Assembly: GCA_003153655.1 (NCBI GenBank) | Contig: PMAK01000142.1 | Span: forward strand, 236 to 8,915 | Source: Phycisphaerales bacterium | GTDB taxonomy: Bacteria > Planctomycetota > Phycisphaerae > Tepidisphaerales > Tepidisphaeraceae | Direction: 5' to 3' | DNA: 8,680 nucleotides | Shown here: one piece after another, positions 1 through 6,045 of the stretch | Numbering within the stretch: the first letter of the stretch is position 1 | Layout of the letters: every line of letters begins with the position of its first letter | Made by a program: the position numbers and the translations under genes | Notes under the pieces: generated by a model | Databases searched by the model: none | Told to the model about the DNA's origin: nothing | Seen by the model: only the letters and a program-made list of their open reading frames with translations

Positions 1-18
1 ACGTGACAACATTGCGGG

Positions 19-44
19 CCGGTCGGGCGATTCGACCGGTCGAA
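19..44. repeat. Palindrome / stem-loop near the left edge
   Basis: A perfect 14-bp palindrome (TTCGACCGGTCGAA) lies at 31..44. Its left half can also pair with an upstream copy: CCGGTCG at 19..25 with CGACCGG at 33..39, across a 7-nt loop. The element sits about 30 bp past the stop codon of the minus-strand gene at 78..492. It could act as a transcript-end hairpin, but no T-run follows on either strand, so an intrinsic terminator is not shown. Nothing else recognisable occurs in 1..75. Confidence 0.35.
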
Positions 45-75
45 CTACCAGGGGTCGTCGGGTGTGCGGGCGCGT

Positions 76-492
76 TCAGGCAAGCGAATACCGGCTGCCG
101 CGCTGGCCTTCCAATGGAGTTCGTTTCAGTCTTTTGTCCTTAACCAGGAGTGTAAGGGCATTATCCGCGGTGCCTTTTCGGCCATCACTGGTCCAATGCT
201 TCTTGATTTCCTGCGTCGTCGGATTTTTGCGCTCTTTGACGAACGCCAGAACCGATTCGGCCGCACTGACTGCGAACTTACTTCGCCTGCGTCGCCGAGT
301 TCGCGCCGGACCTTGTGCCACAGACGAATGATTCCCGCCACGTTGCCGACCGGGTGCCTTCGTTCCGAGGGCATCGCCGACGCGCTCGAGCACGTCGTCA
401 ATGCGTGTGAGCGCTTCCTGATGCTCTTGTCGCTCGCGCAGAAGTTGCTCAATTCGTCCGACTACGTTCACGGGAGATCGGGGCCTTGGCAT
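76..492 (-). CDS. Hypothetical arginine-rich protein with a coiled-coil N-terminus and a winged-helix-like C-terminus
   Basis: This is a 138-residue protein with no family I can name. Residues 9-43 are charged and heptad-like (VGRIEQLLRERQEHQEAL then IDDVLERV), suggesting an amphipathic or coiled-coil helix. A flexible basic linker follows, with five consecutive Arg at 66-70. Residues 74-138 look like a winged-helix fold: helix AESVLAFVKER, helix TTQEIKKHW, a helix at 106-120, then a wing-like GQRGSRYSLA end. I infer a small DNA-binding protein. The ATG at 492 is preferred over the longer frame opening at 576 because AAGGA lies a few bases upstream of it and the extra 28 residues are low-complexity. 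The gene is divergent from the nuclease-helicase, with a gap of about 120 bp, so a regulatory link is possible but unproven. The plus-strand frame over the same DNA lacks these features. Confidence 0.7.
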   Translation of the reverse strand: MPRPRSPVNVVGRIEQLLRERQEHQEALTRIDDVLERVGDALGTKAPGRQRGGNHSSVAQGPARTRRRRRSKFAVSAAESVLAFVKERKNPTTQEIKKHWTSDGRKGTADNALTLLVKDKRLKRTPLEGQRGSRYSLA

Positions 493-521
493 CGTGGTCC
501 TTGATTGGTTTGTGTCCGCGA

Positions 522-550
522 AGGATAGTGACGTTGACGTGAAGGGACAA
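522..550 (-). promoter_or_regulatory. Candidate promoter for the small arginine-rich gene
   Basis: On the minus strand TTGTCC (545..550) and TATCCT (522..527) are separated by 17 bp. This is a fair but imperfect sigma70-like pair placed 30 bp ahead of the ATG at 492. It is a pattern match only. No comparably good pair was found for the divergent helicase gene; TTGACG at 534..539 has no well-spaced -10. Confidence 0.3.
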
Positions 551-583
551 GTATAGGCGTAGGATCGGCGGAGCAAAGGGCAT

Positions 584-600
584 GAAGCCCACAGGGCTTC
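584..600 (+). promoter_or_regulatory. Perfect hairpin just ahead of the helicase Shine-Dalgarno
   Basis: GAAGCCC (584..590) and GGGCTTC (594..600) form a perfect 7-bp stem with a 3-nt loop. The stem begins inside the first possible ATG (582) and ends directly against AAAGGA (601..606), the likely ribosome binding site for the ATG at 615. If translation starts at 615 this is a 5'-leader hairpin abutting the ribosome binding site. If it starts at 582 it is coding sequence for residues 1-7. Confidence 0.45.
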
Positions 601-614
601 AAAGGAAAGTTGCT

Positions 615-3600
615 ATGCACTTCAAATCGGGCGTTCTGATTCATTCGCCGCACGATCTGATCGCATTTCTCGATGGAGCATTTGCTTCGTGGATGGACCG
701 GCTGTATTTGATGCGGGATCAGCTTCCCAACATCTACAAATTGCCGTGGGATGGACTAGCAATTGAGGAATTACTGCCAGACGAACGAACGGAGGACATC
801 GAATTGATTGCGGATCGCGGCCGCGCCCATGAAGCGGCTTATGTGGCAGCGCTCAAAAGCCAAAACGACGATTTGGTGGAAATCCTTCGAGACGACAACG
901 CCGTCGAACGGACGCTCGCAGAAATGAAGGCCGGGCGCAGGAAATTATATCAGGGCTGTTTGCACGTCGTTCCGATGCTGGGCTATCCCGATTTTCTGGT
1001 GAGAGTTGCGGGAACTTCATTGCTCGGCGAGTGGCACTACGAGCCGTCAGACGCCAAACTGGCTCTGGCCGCGAAACCAGCATTCATCGTCCAAGTTTGC
1101 GCCTATTGCGATATGCTGGAGGCGATTCAGTCGCGCCGTCCCGAGTATTGTTCGTTTGTCTTGGGTGACAAGCGCGAAGCGCGATTCGTCGTCGATGAGT
1201 TCTTTTTCTATTACGGGCGTTTGAAAAAATCTTACTTACTGTTTCAGGATGGCTTCGACGCAAGCAGGCCTCCCGATCCGGGTGACGATCGCGCGCACGG
1301 CCGATGGAGCGCCGTGGCGTCAAAGATACTGGAATCACAGGATCACCTTTGCCGAGTTGCGCGTATTACGTTCCCACAGATCAAAAAACTCTGCGCGTCG
1401 GGGATCACCACGCTTACGGCCCTGGCGACCGCGAAAGTGGAGGCCATTCCGCGAATTCAGCCGGACAGTCTTGAGCGGCTCAAGGCGCAAGCGCGGTTGC
1501 AGTTGGCATCGAAGGGGAAGGAGCAGCCGATTGTCGAAATCGCTAAACCCCGCCAAGACGATCCGCGCCGCGGGTTGGCGCTGCTGCCCTCGCCCTCACC
1601 AACGGACATCTTTTTCGATATGGAGGGTTTTCCTTTGGCAGAAGGGGGCCTGGAGTATTTGTTTGGCGCCGTGGTTCTGGAAAATGATAGACCGGCATTC
1701 ATGGATTGGTGGGCGCACGATGAAATTCAGGAGCGTAAGGCGTTTGAAGGATTCATTGATTGGGCCTATGCGCGATGGAAGGCCGATAAGTCGCTTCACA
1801 TCTATCACTACGCGGTATACGAAACGGCCGCATTGCGCCGGCTGATGGGCAAATACGCCAGCCGCGAGAGGGAGGTGGATGATCTTCTGCGCAATCAGGT
1901 GTTTGTCGATCTCTACACCGTCGTTCGACAAGGCTTGGTCATCGGTAGTTCGGGCTATTCGCTGAAAGACATCGAGTGCCTATACATGCCGAAACGCAAA
2001 GGCGCGGTGGTTACAGCGTCCGGCTCGGTTGTTGCGTATCAGCATTGGCTTGACAGCGGCCAGCCGCAAGATTGGCGGGCATCGACGATCTTGAACGAAA
2101 TCCGCGACTACAACGAAGTGGATTGTGAATCTCTCCTGCAACTTGCCATTTGGCTTCGCAGCGTTCAACAAAAGGCAGGAATTCAATACCTGCCGACGGC
2201 ATCCACGAAAGAGAAGAAGGACGAAGACGGAACCGCGCAAGAGCGACCCTCGTCGGTGTTGTGCCGACAGATGCTTGACGAGATTGGCGGCGGCCAGATT
2301 CGAGATGCCGACAGAAAGCGGGTGGCGGAACTGCTGGCCTGGCTTCTGGAATTCCATTGGCGCGAGGCAAAGCCGGTATGGTGGCGGATGTTCGACCGCC
2401 ATGAAATGACTGAGCAAGAACTGTACGACGATTTCGATTGCCTCGCTGGCCTGGATCGTACAAAACGAGCGCCGGAGCGAGTTGGCGCATCTAATATCTA
2501 CGAATATTCGTTCGATGCCGATCAAGACACCAAGCTCCACGACGGGAGCAAATGCTACCTCGCCCACGATCTCGGCCAGAGAACCGAAATAGTTTCCATT
2601 GATCCTGACGAGGGGCAGGTAACGATCAAGGTCAGCGCGAAGAAACCGTCGCCACCGGCGCGCGTAAGCCTCATTCCCGATGAATTCGTGTCTGCCGATG
2701 TAATCGCGAAGGCGGTGTATCGTTTTGTCGAGCCTTGGCGACGGGGCGAAGTGATATCCCAAGCCATTGACGACCTAGTCTTTCGCCGAGCGCCGCGAAT
2801 CAAAGGGCACGGCGGCGGACCTATCATCGACCCAAAAAGGGAACTGATAGCTGAACTGATCGACGTGGTTGGCCGGCTCGATCAAACGACGCTGTGCATT
2901 CAGGGGCCGCCAGGGAGTGGAAAGACGTACGCGATAGGCAATGTCATAGCGCAGCTTCTCAAAGAGGGAAAACGCGTCGGGATCACCGCCAACAGTCATA
3001 AGGCGATCCTGAATGCGCTGAAAGCCGTTTGCGAGGCGTGCGCGGCGGGCCAAGTCACGGCGCGGCTGGTAAAGGTGGGTGATGATTGCGATGACCCATT
3101 GGTGAAGGGCGGCCATATTGCAAAAATTGAAAGCGCCGACATTGTGGCCGAACTAGCGACCAACGGCGTCGTTGTCGGCGGCACGGCATGGGCGTTTTCT
3201 CGCCCGGAACTTGCTCAACGACTGGATTACCTCTTTATTGACGAAGCCGGACAGTTCTGTTTGGCGAACGTCGTCGGTGTTGGCCTCTCGGCTAAAAACT
3301 TGGTCCTGGTCGGCGACCAAATGCAGTTGTCTCAGCCCATTCAAGGATCGCACCCAGGCGAAAGCGGCCAATCGGGATTGGAATATCTGTTGAATGGCCG
3401 TCAGACGATTCCTGCGGAGTTCGGCGTATTCTTGAACGAGACGCGCCGCCTGCATCCGGATGTGTGTCGCTTTATCTCTGACGCGGTGTATGAAGGCCGG
3501 CTGGCGCCGCACCCGAGCACGTCGGCGCGTCGAATCGTTCATCCTGACAAACCGGCGCACGTCGTGCGTGGCACAGGGTTGCAGTACCTACCTGTCGAAC

Positions 3601-4064
3601 ACGACGGCAACACACAGTGCAGCGACGAAGAAGTTGAGGTCATTGCGGAAATTGTTGCTGAACTGTTATCGGCTCAACTTGAACAAGGTGACGAGCGCCG
3701 GCCCATGACGTTGAGCGACATCTTGCTGGTCGCCCCCTACAACATGCAAGTTCGCCGCATCGAGCAAAGAATCGGCCCCGGCGCGCGGGTCGGCAGTGTT
3801 GACCGGTTCCAAGGCCAGGAAGCGCCGGTGGTCGTCGTCTCAATGTGTACTTCGGCGCTGGAGGACTGCCCACGCGGCGCGGAATTCCTGCTGAATCGCA
3901 ACCGGCTTAATGTTGCCATTTCTCGGGCAAAGTGCTTGGCGATTGTGGTTGGCTCTCCGCGCATCATGGCGTCCCGGTGCCAGACCATTGAACAAATGCG
4001 ACTCGTGAATCTCTACTGTCGAATCGCCGATTACGCCGACAGTCTGAATTGCCGTGTAAGCTGA
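615..4064 (+). CDS. TM0106-type RecB-like nuclease / RNase H-fold exonuclease / superfamily 1 DNA helicase fusion
   Basis: A 1149-residue multidomain nucleic-acid enzyme. The N-terminal RecB/PD-(D/E)XK-like nuclease keeps its expected residues: H72 (GRAHE), D126 (YPDFL), D146-A-K148 (SDAKL) and Q160 (QVCAY). A helix-hairpin-helix-like segment at about 256-297 follows. Next is an RNase H-like (YprB/RNase_H_2-type) domain with DxE at D335/E337, HYAVYE near 398-403 and YNEVDC around D503. The C-terminus is a DNA2/UPF1-type SF1 helicase: Walker A GPPGSGKT 764-771, Walker B IDEAGQ 875-880, motif III GDQMQL 900-905, ETRR 942-945, VDRFQGQE 1062-1069 and NVAISRAK 1099-1106. Such proteins are usually annotated as bifunctional nuclease/helicase; the role (repair or defence) is not settled. 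I start at 615 because AAAGGA lies 8 nt upstream and family members commonly begin just before a G-x-L-x-x-S-x-x-D-L stretch. The in-frame ATG at 582, with GGAG upstream, would add 11 residues. The gene converges on the RT gene across 86 bp (4065..4150), where I see no clear terminator. Confidence 0.9.
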   Translation: MHFKSGVLIHSPHDLIAFLDGAFASWMDRLYLMRDQLPNIYKLPWDGLAIEELLPDERTEDIELIADRGRAHEAAYVAALKSQNDDLVEILRDDNAVERTLAEMKAGRRKLYQGCLHVVPMLGYPDFLVRVAGTSLLGEWHYEPSDAKLALAAKPAFIVQVCAYCDMLEAIQSRRPEYCSFVLGDKREARFVVDEFFFYYGRLKKSYLLFQDGFDASRPPDPGDDRAHGRWSAVASKILESQDHLCRVARITFPQIKKLCASGITTLTALATAKVEAIPRIQPDSLERLKAQARLQLASKGKEQPIVEIAKPRQDDPRRGLALLPSPSPTDIFFDMEGFPLAEGGLEYLFGAVVLENDRPAFMDWWAHDEIQERKAFEGFIDWAYARWKADKSLHIYHYAVYETAALRRLMGKYASREREVDDLLRNQVFVDLYTVVRQGLVIGSSGYSLKDIECLYMPKRKGAVVTASGSVVAYQHWLDSGQPQDWRASTILNEIRDYNEVDCESLLQLAIWLRSVQQKAGIQYLPTASTKEKKDEDGTAQERPSSVLCRQMLDEIGGGQIRDADRKRVAELLAWLLEFHWREAKPVWWRMFDRHEMTEQELYDDFDCLAGLDRTKRAPERVGASNIYEYSFDADQDTKLHDGSKCYLAHDLGQRTEIVSIDPDEGQVTIKVSAKKPSPPARVSLIPDEFVSADVIAKAVYRFVEPWRRGEVISQAIDDLVFRRAPRIKGHGGGPIIDPKRELIAELIDVVGRLDQTTLCIQGPPGSGKTYAIGNVIAQLLKEGKRVGITANSHKAILNALKAVCEACAAGQVTARLVKVGDDCDDPLVKGGHIAKIESADIVAELATNGVVVGGTAWAFSRPELAQRLDYLFIDEAGQFCLANVVGVGLSAKNLVLVGDQMQLSQPIQGSHPGESGQSGLEYLLNGRQTIPAEFGVFLNETRRLHPDVCRFISDAVYEGRLAPHPSTSARRIVHPDKPAHVVRGTGLQYLPVEHDGNTQCSDEEVEVIAEIVAELLSAQLEQGDERRPMTLSDILLVAPYNMQVRRIEQRIGPGARVGSVDRFQGQEAPVVVVSMCTSALEDCPRGAEFLLNRNRLNVAISRAKCLAIVVGSPRIMASRCQTIEQMRLVNLYCRIADYADSLNCRVS

Positions 4065-4150
4065 ATAGGGGCCTCGGATCACGGTTTGGGCGTTGCCCCA
4101 CAGATGCCGCCGACAGGAGCCGCTCTCGAACTGGTCCGCCGTGGATGCCG

Positions 4151-5158
4151 CTAATGCATCGAGCTTAGGGTTTTAAGCGGTATTAGTGACTTTCGACATA
4201 CGATGAGGCCGCGTTCGACAACGATTGCCTCCACCGCGCTCCAATCAATCAACCCGAATTTTTGCCTAAGAGTGCGGGACCGGTTCCGATTGATCGCGCA
4301 AACGTACTCTACGCGCCCGCGAAGTTGTTGTTTTGTGAAGAGTGGACCGACTAACTGATCGCCTTGACCGAGCTTTCTGTGCGATTCAAGTTGTGTTTCG
4401 AGTCTGTGAATATAGTCGGCAGTGGGATCGAGATGGCCGCGTATGATGCGCAGGCCCGTAACCGCGACGTCGCCGTTAGCGACCTCGCCAGTTTGTTCTT
4501 TGTGCTGCGCAATCTGAAATCCGCATTCGTTCATAATCCGCCGAATCAAGCTGACGATCCCGGATTTGTCCAGGTCAAATGAGAACCAGCCTGACACTGT
4601 GATGTCATCCACGAAACGGGTATACGAGAGACGATGGGACTCGCAAAGCCCGGCAATGCGGACATCCACGCGGTGCACCGCGCGATCAGCCAGGATGGGC
4701 GACGTAATTAAGCCCTGAGCAAGATGGCCCTTATAGGTGCAGAGCCTTGCGAGCAATTGGCTGACATCCGCGGAACAATCGAGCCGCGATTGGAACATCT
4801 CGCGCACTCGCCATTGTGAAATGCTCGGAAAGAAGTTTTGAATGTCGGTAGTGTAAATGAATTGAGACTGAATGTGTTGCGTGGCATTTTGAGTCGCGCT
4901 GCGACCGGGGACACCGCCGAAGCTAAATGGAGACGGGCGGAGACGTCGGCGGAATAGATCATGAAGGAGCCTAAATTGAATGCGTCGGAGTTCGCCCATC
5001 GGGTTTAGGACAATGCGAGCTTTTCGCTTTGGGTTGGCAGGGTCGAGCAGTTCATAGAAATGCACGTAGCCGTCAATTGTGTCCGCGATCGAATAAAGGC
5101 GGCGCGGCGTGGTTCGGAGGATACCGGCAAGTTCGCCGACACTTCGCAACCCCAACAT
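4151..5158 (-). CDS. Retron-type reverse transcriptase
   Basis: A 335-residue RT, about the usual retron size. Fingers/palm motifs occur in order: RT1 KARIVLNPMGELRRIQ (46-61), RT2 GGVPGRS (81-87), the retron region-X signature NAxxH as NATQH (91-95), RT3 TDIQNFFPSI (104-113, catalytic D105), RT4 AQGLITSPIL (147-156), RT5 YTRFVDD (179-185, catalytic D184/D185), RT6 around NECGFQIAQHKEQTG (210-224), and the retron region-Y VTG as VTGLRI (233-238). About 95 C-terminal residues form the thumb. No maturase or endonuclease domain is present, which argues against a group II intron. In a retron this enzyme reverse-transcribes its cognate msr-msd RNA into branched msDNA. GGGGAG lies 6 nt before the ATG, and the start is 3 nt after the XRE gene stop, so translation is probably coupled. 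The active site reads FVDD rather than the common YxDD. The gene looks somewhat less GC-rich than dnaE2, which would fit horizontal acquisition. Confidence 0.92.
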   Translation of the reverse strand: MLGLRSVGELAGILRTTPRRLYSIADTIDGYVHFYELLDPANPKRKARIVLNPMGELRRIQFRLLHDLFRRRLRPSPFSFGGVPGRSATQNATQHIQSQFIYTTDIQNFFPSISQWRVREMFQSRLDCSADVSQLLARLCTYKGHLAQGLITSPILADRAVHRVDVRIAGLCESHRLSYTRFVDDITVSGWFSFDLDKSGIVSLIRRIMNECGFQIAQHKEQTGEVANGDVAVTGLRIIRGHLDPTADYIHRLETQLESHRKLGQGDQLVGPLFTKQQLRGRVEYVCAINRNRSRTLRQKFGLIDWSAVEAIVVERGLIVCRKSLIPLKTLSSMH

Positions 5159-5161
5159 TGG

Positions 5162-5470
5162 TCACTCCCCAAGATGAAAAGTCTTCCGGCGAGACTCAAT
5201 CATTTTTTGCCACTGGTCAGCCATGCGTTTTGTTACGTCGCGCATGGCTAATGGCAGTCGGGACATATTTGGTTCGGAGCACCACGAATACACATATAGG
5301 TCCACGCCGAATACGTCTCGATATTTCGCCAGTAGTTCGGGCGAAGGGCGCGATTTATCCTTTTCAATGTTGCAAAGGTGGACGCATGATATGTCCAAAC
5401 GGTCGGCGGTCGCGCGCTGAGTTAGACCGAAAGATTCACGTAAACTGCGGGCAGTATCGCCAAGATTCAT
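5162..5470 (-). CDS. XRE-family helix-turn-helix protein of the retron operon
   Basis: A 102-residue protein. Residues 5-59 form a typical XRE/Cro-like HTH: TARSLRESFGLTQRATADRL, then ISCVHLCNIEKDKSRPSPELL, then AKYRDVFGVDLY. The LTQ..A..L....S...N.E pattern and the R-P-S turn are standard for the family. The remaining 40 residues are helical and basic (MRDVTKRMADQWQKMIESRRK) and match nothing I recognise. GAGG sits 6 nt before the ATG. The gene begins 29 bp after the 81-residue ORF and ends 3 bp before the RT start. XRE-like proteins occur next to a class of retrons (type VI in the published classification, from memory). Two roles fit: autorepressor acting at the promoter palindrome 6047..6063, or DNA-binding part of the retron effector complex. 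Its assignment as an HTH protein is firm; its role is inference. Confidence 0.88.
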   Translation of the reverse strand: MNLGDTARSLRESFGLTQRATADRLDISCVHLCNIEKDKSRPSPELLAKYRDVFGVDLYVYSWCSEPNMSRLPLAMRDVTKRMADQWQKMIESRRKTFHLGE

Positions 5471-5499
5471 TGTTGGCCTCGGTGTGGTTTTGGGAAGTC

Positions 5500-5745
5500 T
5501 TAGATCATTTCGTCGCCGGTGATCAGCCGTAAGGCCAAAGCGGTCAGGTGCTCAGCCATGTGGATTTGAGGCGGGCTGAGTCCCAAACACGCTGTCACAC
5601 GGTCTCGGATTGGATCCAAGACTTCCCAAGTAGTCCTTCCACAATCGTCGCTCATTTCTAACTGCGTCCACCAATCGACAATTGCCTCACGTCGCAGTTG
5701 ATCGAACGACGAACCGTCAAACGGACCGTCCCGTGAACTTCTCAT
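5500..5745 (-). CDS. Small unknown protein, first ORF of the retron operon
   Basis: An 81-residue protein that I do not recognise. It is soluble-looking and mostly helical. Residues 14-31 (FDQLRREAIVDWWTQLEM) form an amphipathic helix with paired Trp25-Trp26. Residues 40-53 (WEVLDPIRDRVTAC) are a second helix and 58-75 (PPQIHMAEHLTALALRLI) a third. No transmembrane segment, signal peptide or catalytic motif is visible. The ATG at 5745 is chosen because a strong GGAGG (5751..5755) lies 5 nt upstream. The in-frame ATG at 5796 falls inside the structured RNA region and is unlikely. The gene lies between the ncRNA and the RT, the place where many retrons encode an accessory or effector protein, so it is a candidate toxin or toxin partner. 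That role is positional inference only. Confidence 0.75.
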   Translation of the reverse strand: MRSSRDGPFDGSSFDQLRREAIVDWWTQLEMSDDCGRTTWEVLDPIRDRVTACLGLSPPQIHMAEHLTALALRLITGDEMI

Positions 5746-5750
5746 AGGAA

Positions 5751-5755
5751 CCTCC
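5751..5755 (-). promoter_or_regulatory. Ribosome binding site overlapped by the retron a2 repeat
   Basis: GGAGG on the minus strand, 5 nt before the ATG at 5745. Three of its five bases (5753..5755) belong to the perfect 11-bp a2 arm, and the other two can continue the a1/a2 duplex through G-U pairs. The ribosome binding site would therefore be occluded when the ncRNA ends are paired. Confidence 0.65.
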
Positions 5756-5763
5756 ATAGGTCT
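5753..5763 (-). repeat. Retron inverted repeat arm a2
   Basis: On the minus strand AGACCTATGGA, the exact reverse complement of the arm at 6018..6028. It forms the 3' end of the predicted msr-msd RNA and runs directly into the Shine-Dalgarno sequence of the 81-residue ORF. Confidence 0.75.
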
Positions 5764-5889
5764 AAACTGGACACGGGGCAGCACATTGCTGCCCAACCAT
5801 GACGACCATTTTGCAGCGCATCAGGCACTTGACCTGACGGATGAAAAAGAGTGTCAATGCAGCACTGGTAGAACCAATGCTGTCCATCG

Positions 5890-5917
5890 CGTCATCTCGT
5901 CGCCATGATTTCGTCGC
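5890..5917. repeat. Two tandem 14-bp imperfect repeats inside the ncRNA
   Basis: Adjacent 14-bp units at 5890..5903 and 5904..5917 match at 11 of 14 positions and share the core TCGTCGC. A further GCGTCGC follows at 5926..5932. They fall in the likely msr/msd transition. They may be protein-binding or structural units, or a chance product of GC-rich sequence. Confidence 0.4.
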
Positions 5918-6017
5918 TATTCGCGGCGTCGCACGTGGATCAGTGCGAGATCAAAGCCGACACGATGCGGATGAGCCCCATTGCGGGACGTCGTCAGAGC
6001 CGGGGGTTCTGACGGGG

Positions 6018-6028
6018 AGACCTATGGA
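6018..6028 (-). repeat. Retron inverted repeat arm a1
   Basis: On the minus strand TCCATAGGTCT, which pairs perfectly with a2 at 5753..5763. Outward extension is possible through several G-U pairs. It lies about 10 nt after the predicted transcription start, as expected for the 5' end of a retron RNA. Confidence 0.75.
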
Positions 6029-6045
6029 AACCCGTTGACGCTTGC

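Larger units (their letters stand above)
5753..6028 (-). ncRNA. Predicted retron msr-msd non-coding RNA
   Basis: A region of about 276 nt between the retron promoter and the first ORF, bounded by perfectly complementary 11-nt arms. Hairpins in 5' to 3' order on the minus strand are: 5992..6014 (7-bp stem, 3 nt after a1); 5975..5989 (5 bp with one G-U); 5929..5948 (6 bp); 5860..5882 (9 bp with one G-U, 5-nt loop); and 5776..5794 (perfect 8 bp GGGCAGCA/TGCTGCCC, 3-nt loop). Competing small stems lie around 5821..5860. Retron RNAs have this plan: a1, short msr hairpins, msd template, a2. The first two or three hairpins are likely msr and the 3' part msd, but the boundary cannot be fixed by eye. 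The usual branch-point AGC right after a1 is not seen; the sequence there is CCCCG. Together with the flanks this accounts for the gene-free stretch 5746..6208. Confidence 0.75.

Noticed and set aside
10..60. Possible tRNA 3' half (TTCGA followed by ...CTACCA)
   Set aside because: The bases around TTCGACC do not form a T-arm stem and no anticodon or D-arm is available in the sequence to the left.
64..504. Plus-strand open frame of 146 residues opposite the small arginine-rich gene
   Set aside because: It lacks a good ribosome binding site and recognisable composition. The minus-strand frame has a well-placed AAGGA, helix patterns and a winged-helix-like end.
1980..2762. Minus-strand open frame of 260 residues inside the nuclease-helicase gene
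   Set aside because: It is fully antisense to the conserved helicase gene and its translation shows no motifs; a frame shadow in GC-rich coding DNA.
4151..5158. Group II intron maturase or diversity-generating retroelement RT
   Set aside because: There is no maturase or endonuclease domain, no domain V-like RNA hairpin and no template/variable repeat pair. NAxxH, VTG and the a1/a2 RNA favour a retron.
5029..5532. Plus-strand open frame of 167 residues across the XRE/RT junction
   Set aside because: It is antisense to two genes with clear family motifs, and its translation has no recognisable domain.
5743..5796. Longer version of the 81-residue ORF starting at 5796
   Set aside because: It would begin inside the terminal ncRNA hairpin and lacks a Shine-Dalgarno. 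The ATG at 5745 has GGAGG 5 nt upstream.
5841..6038. Plus-strand open frame of 65 residues within the ncRNA region
   Set aside because: No ribosome binding site and low-complexity translation. The interval is better explained as structured RNA on the minus strand.
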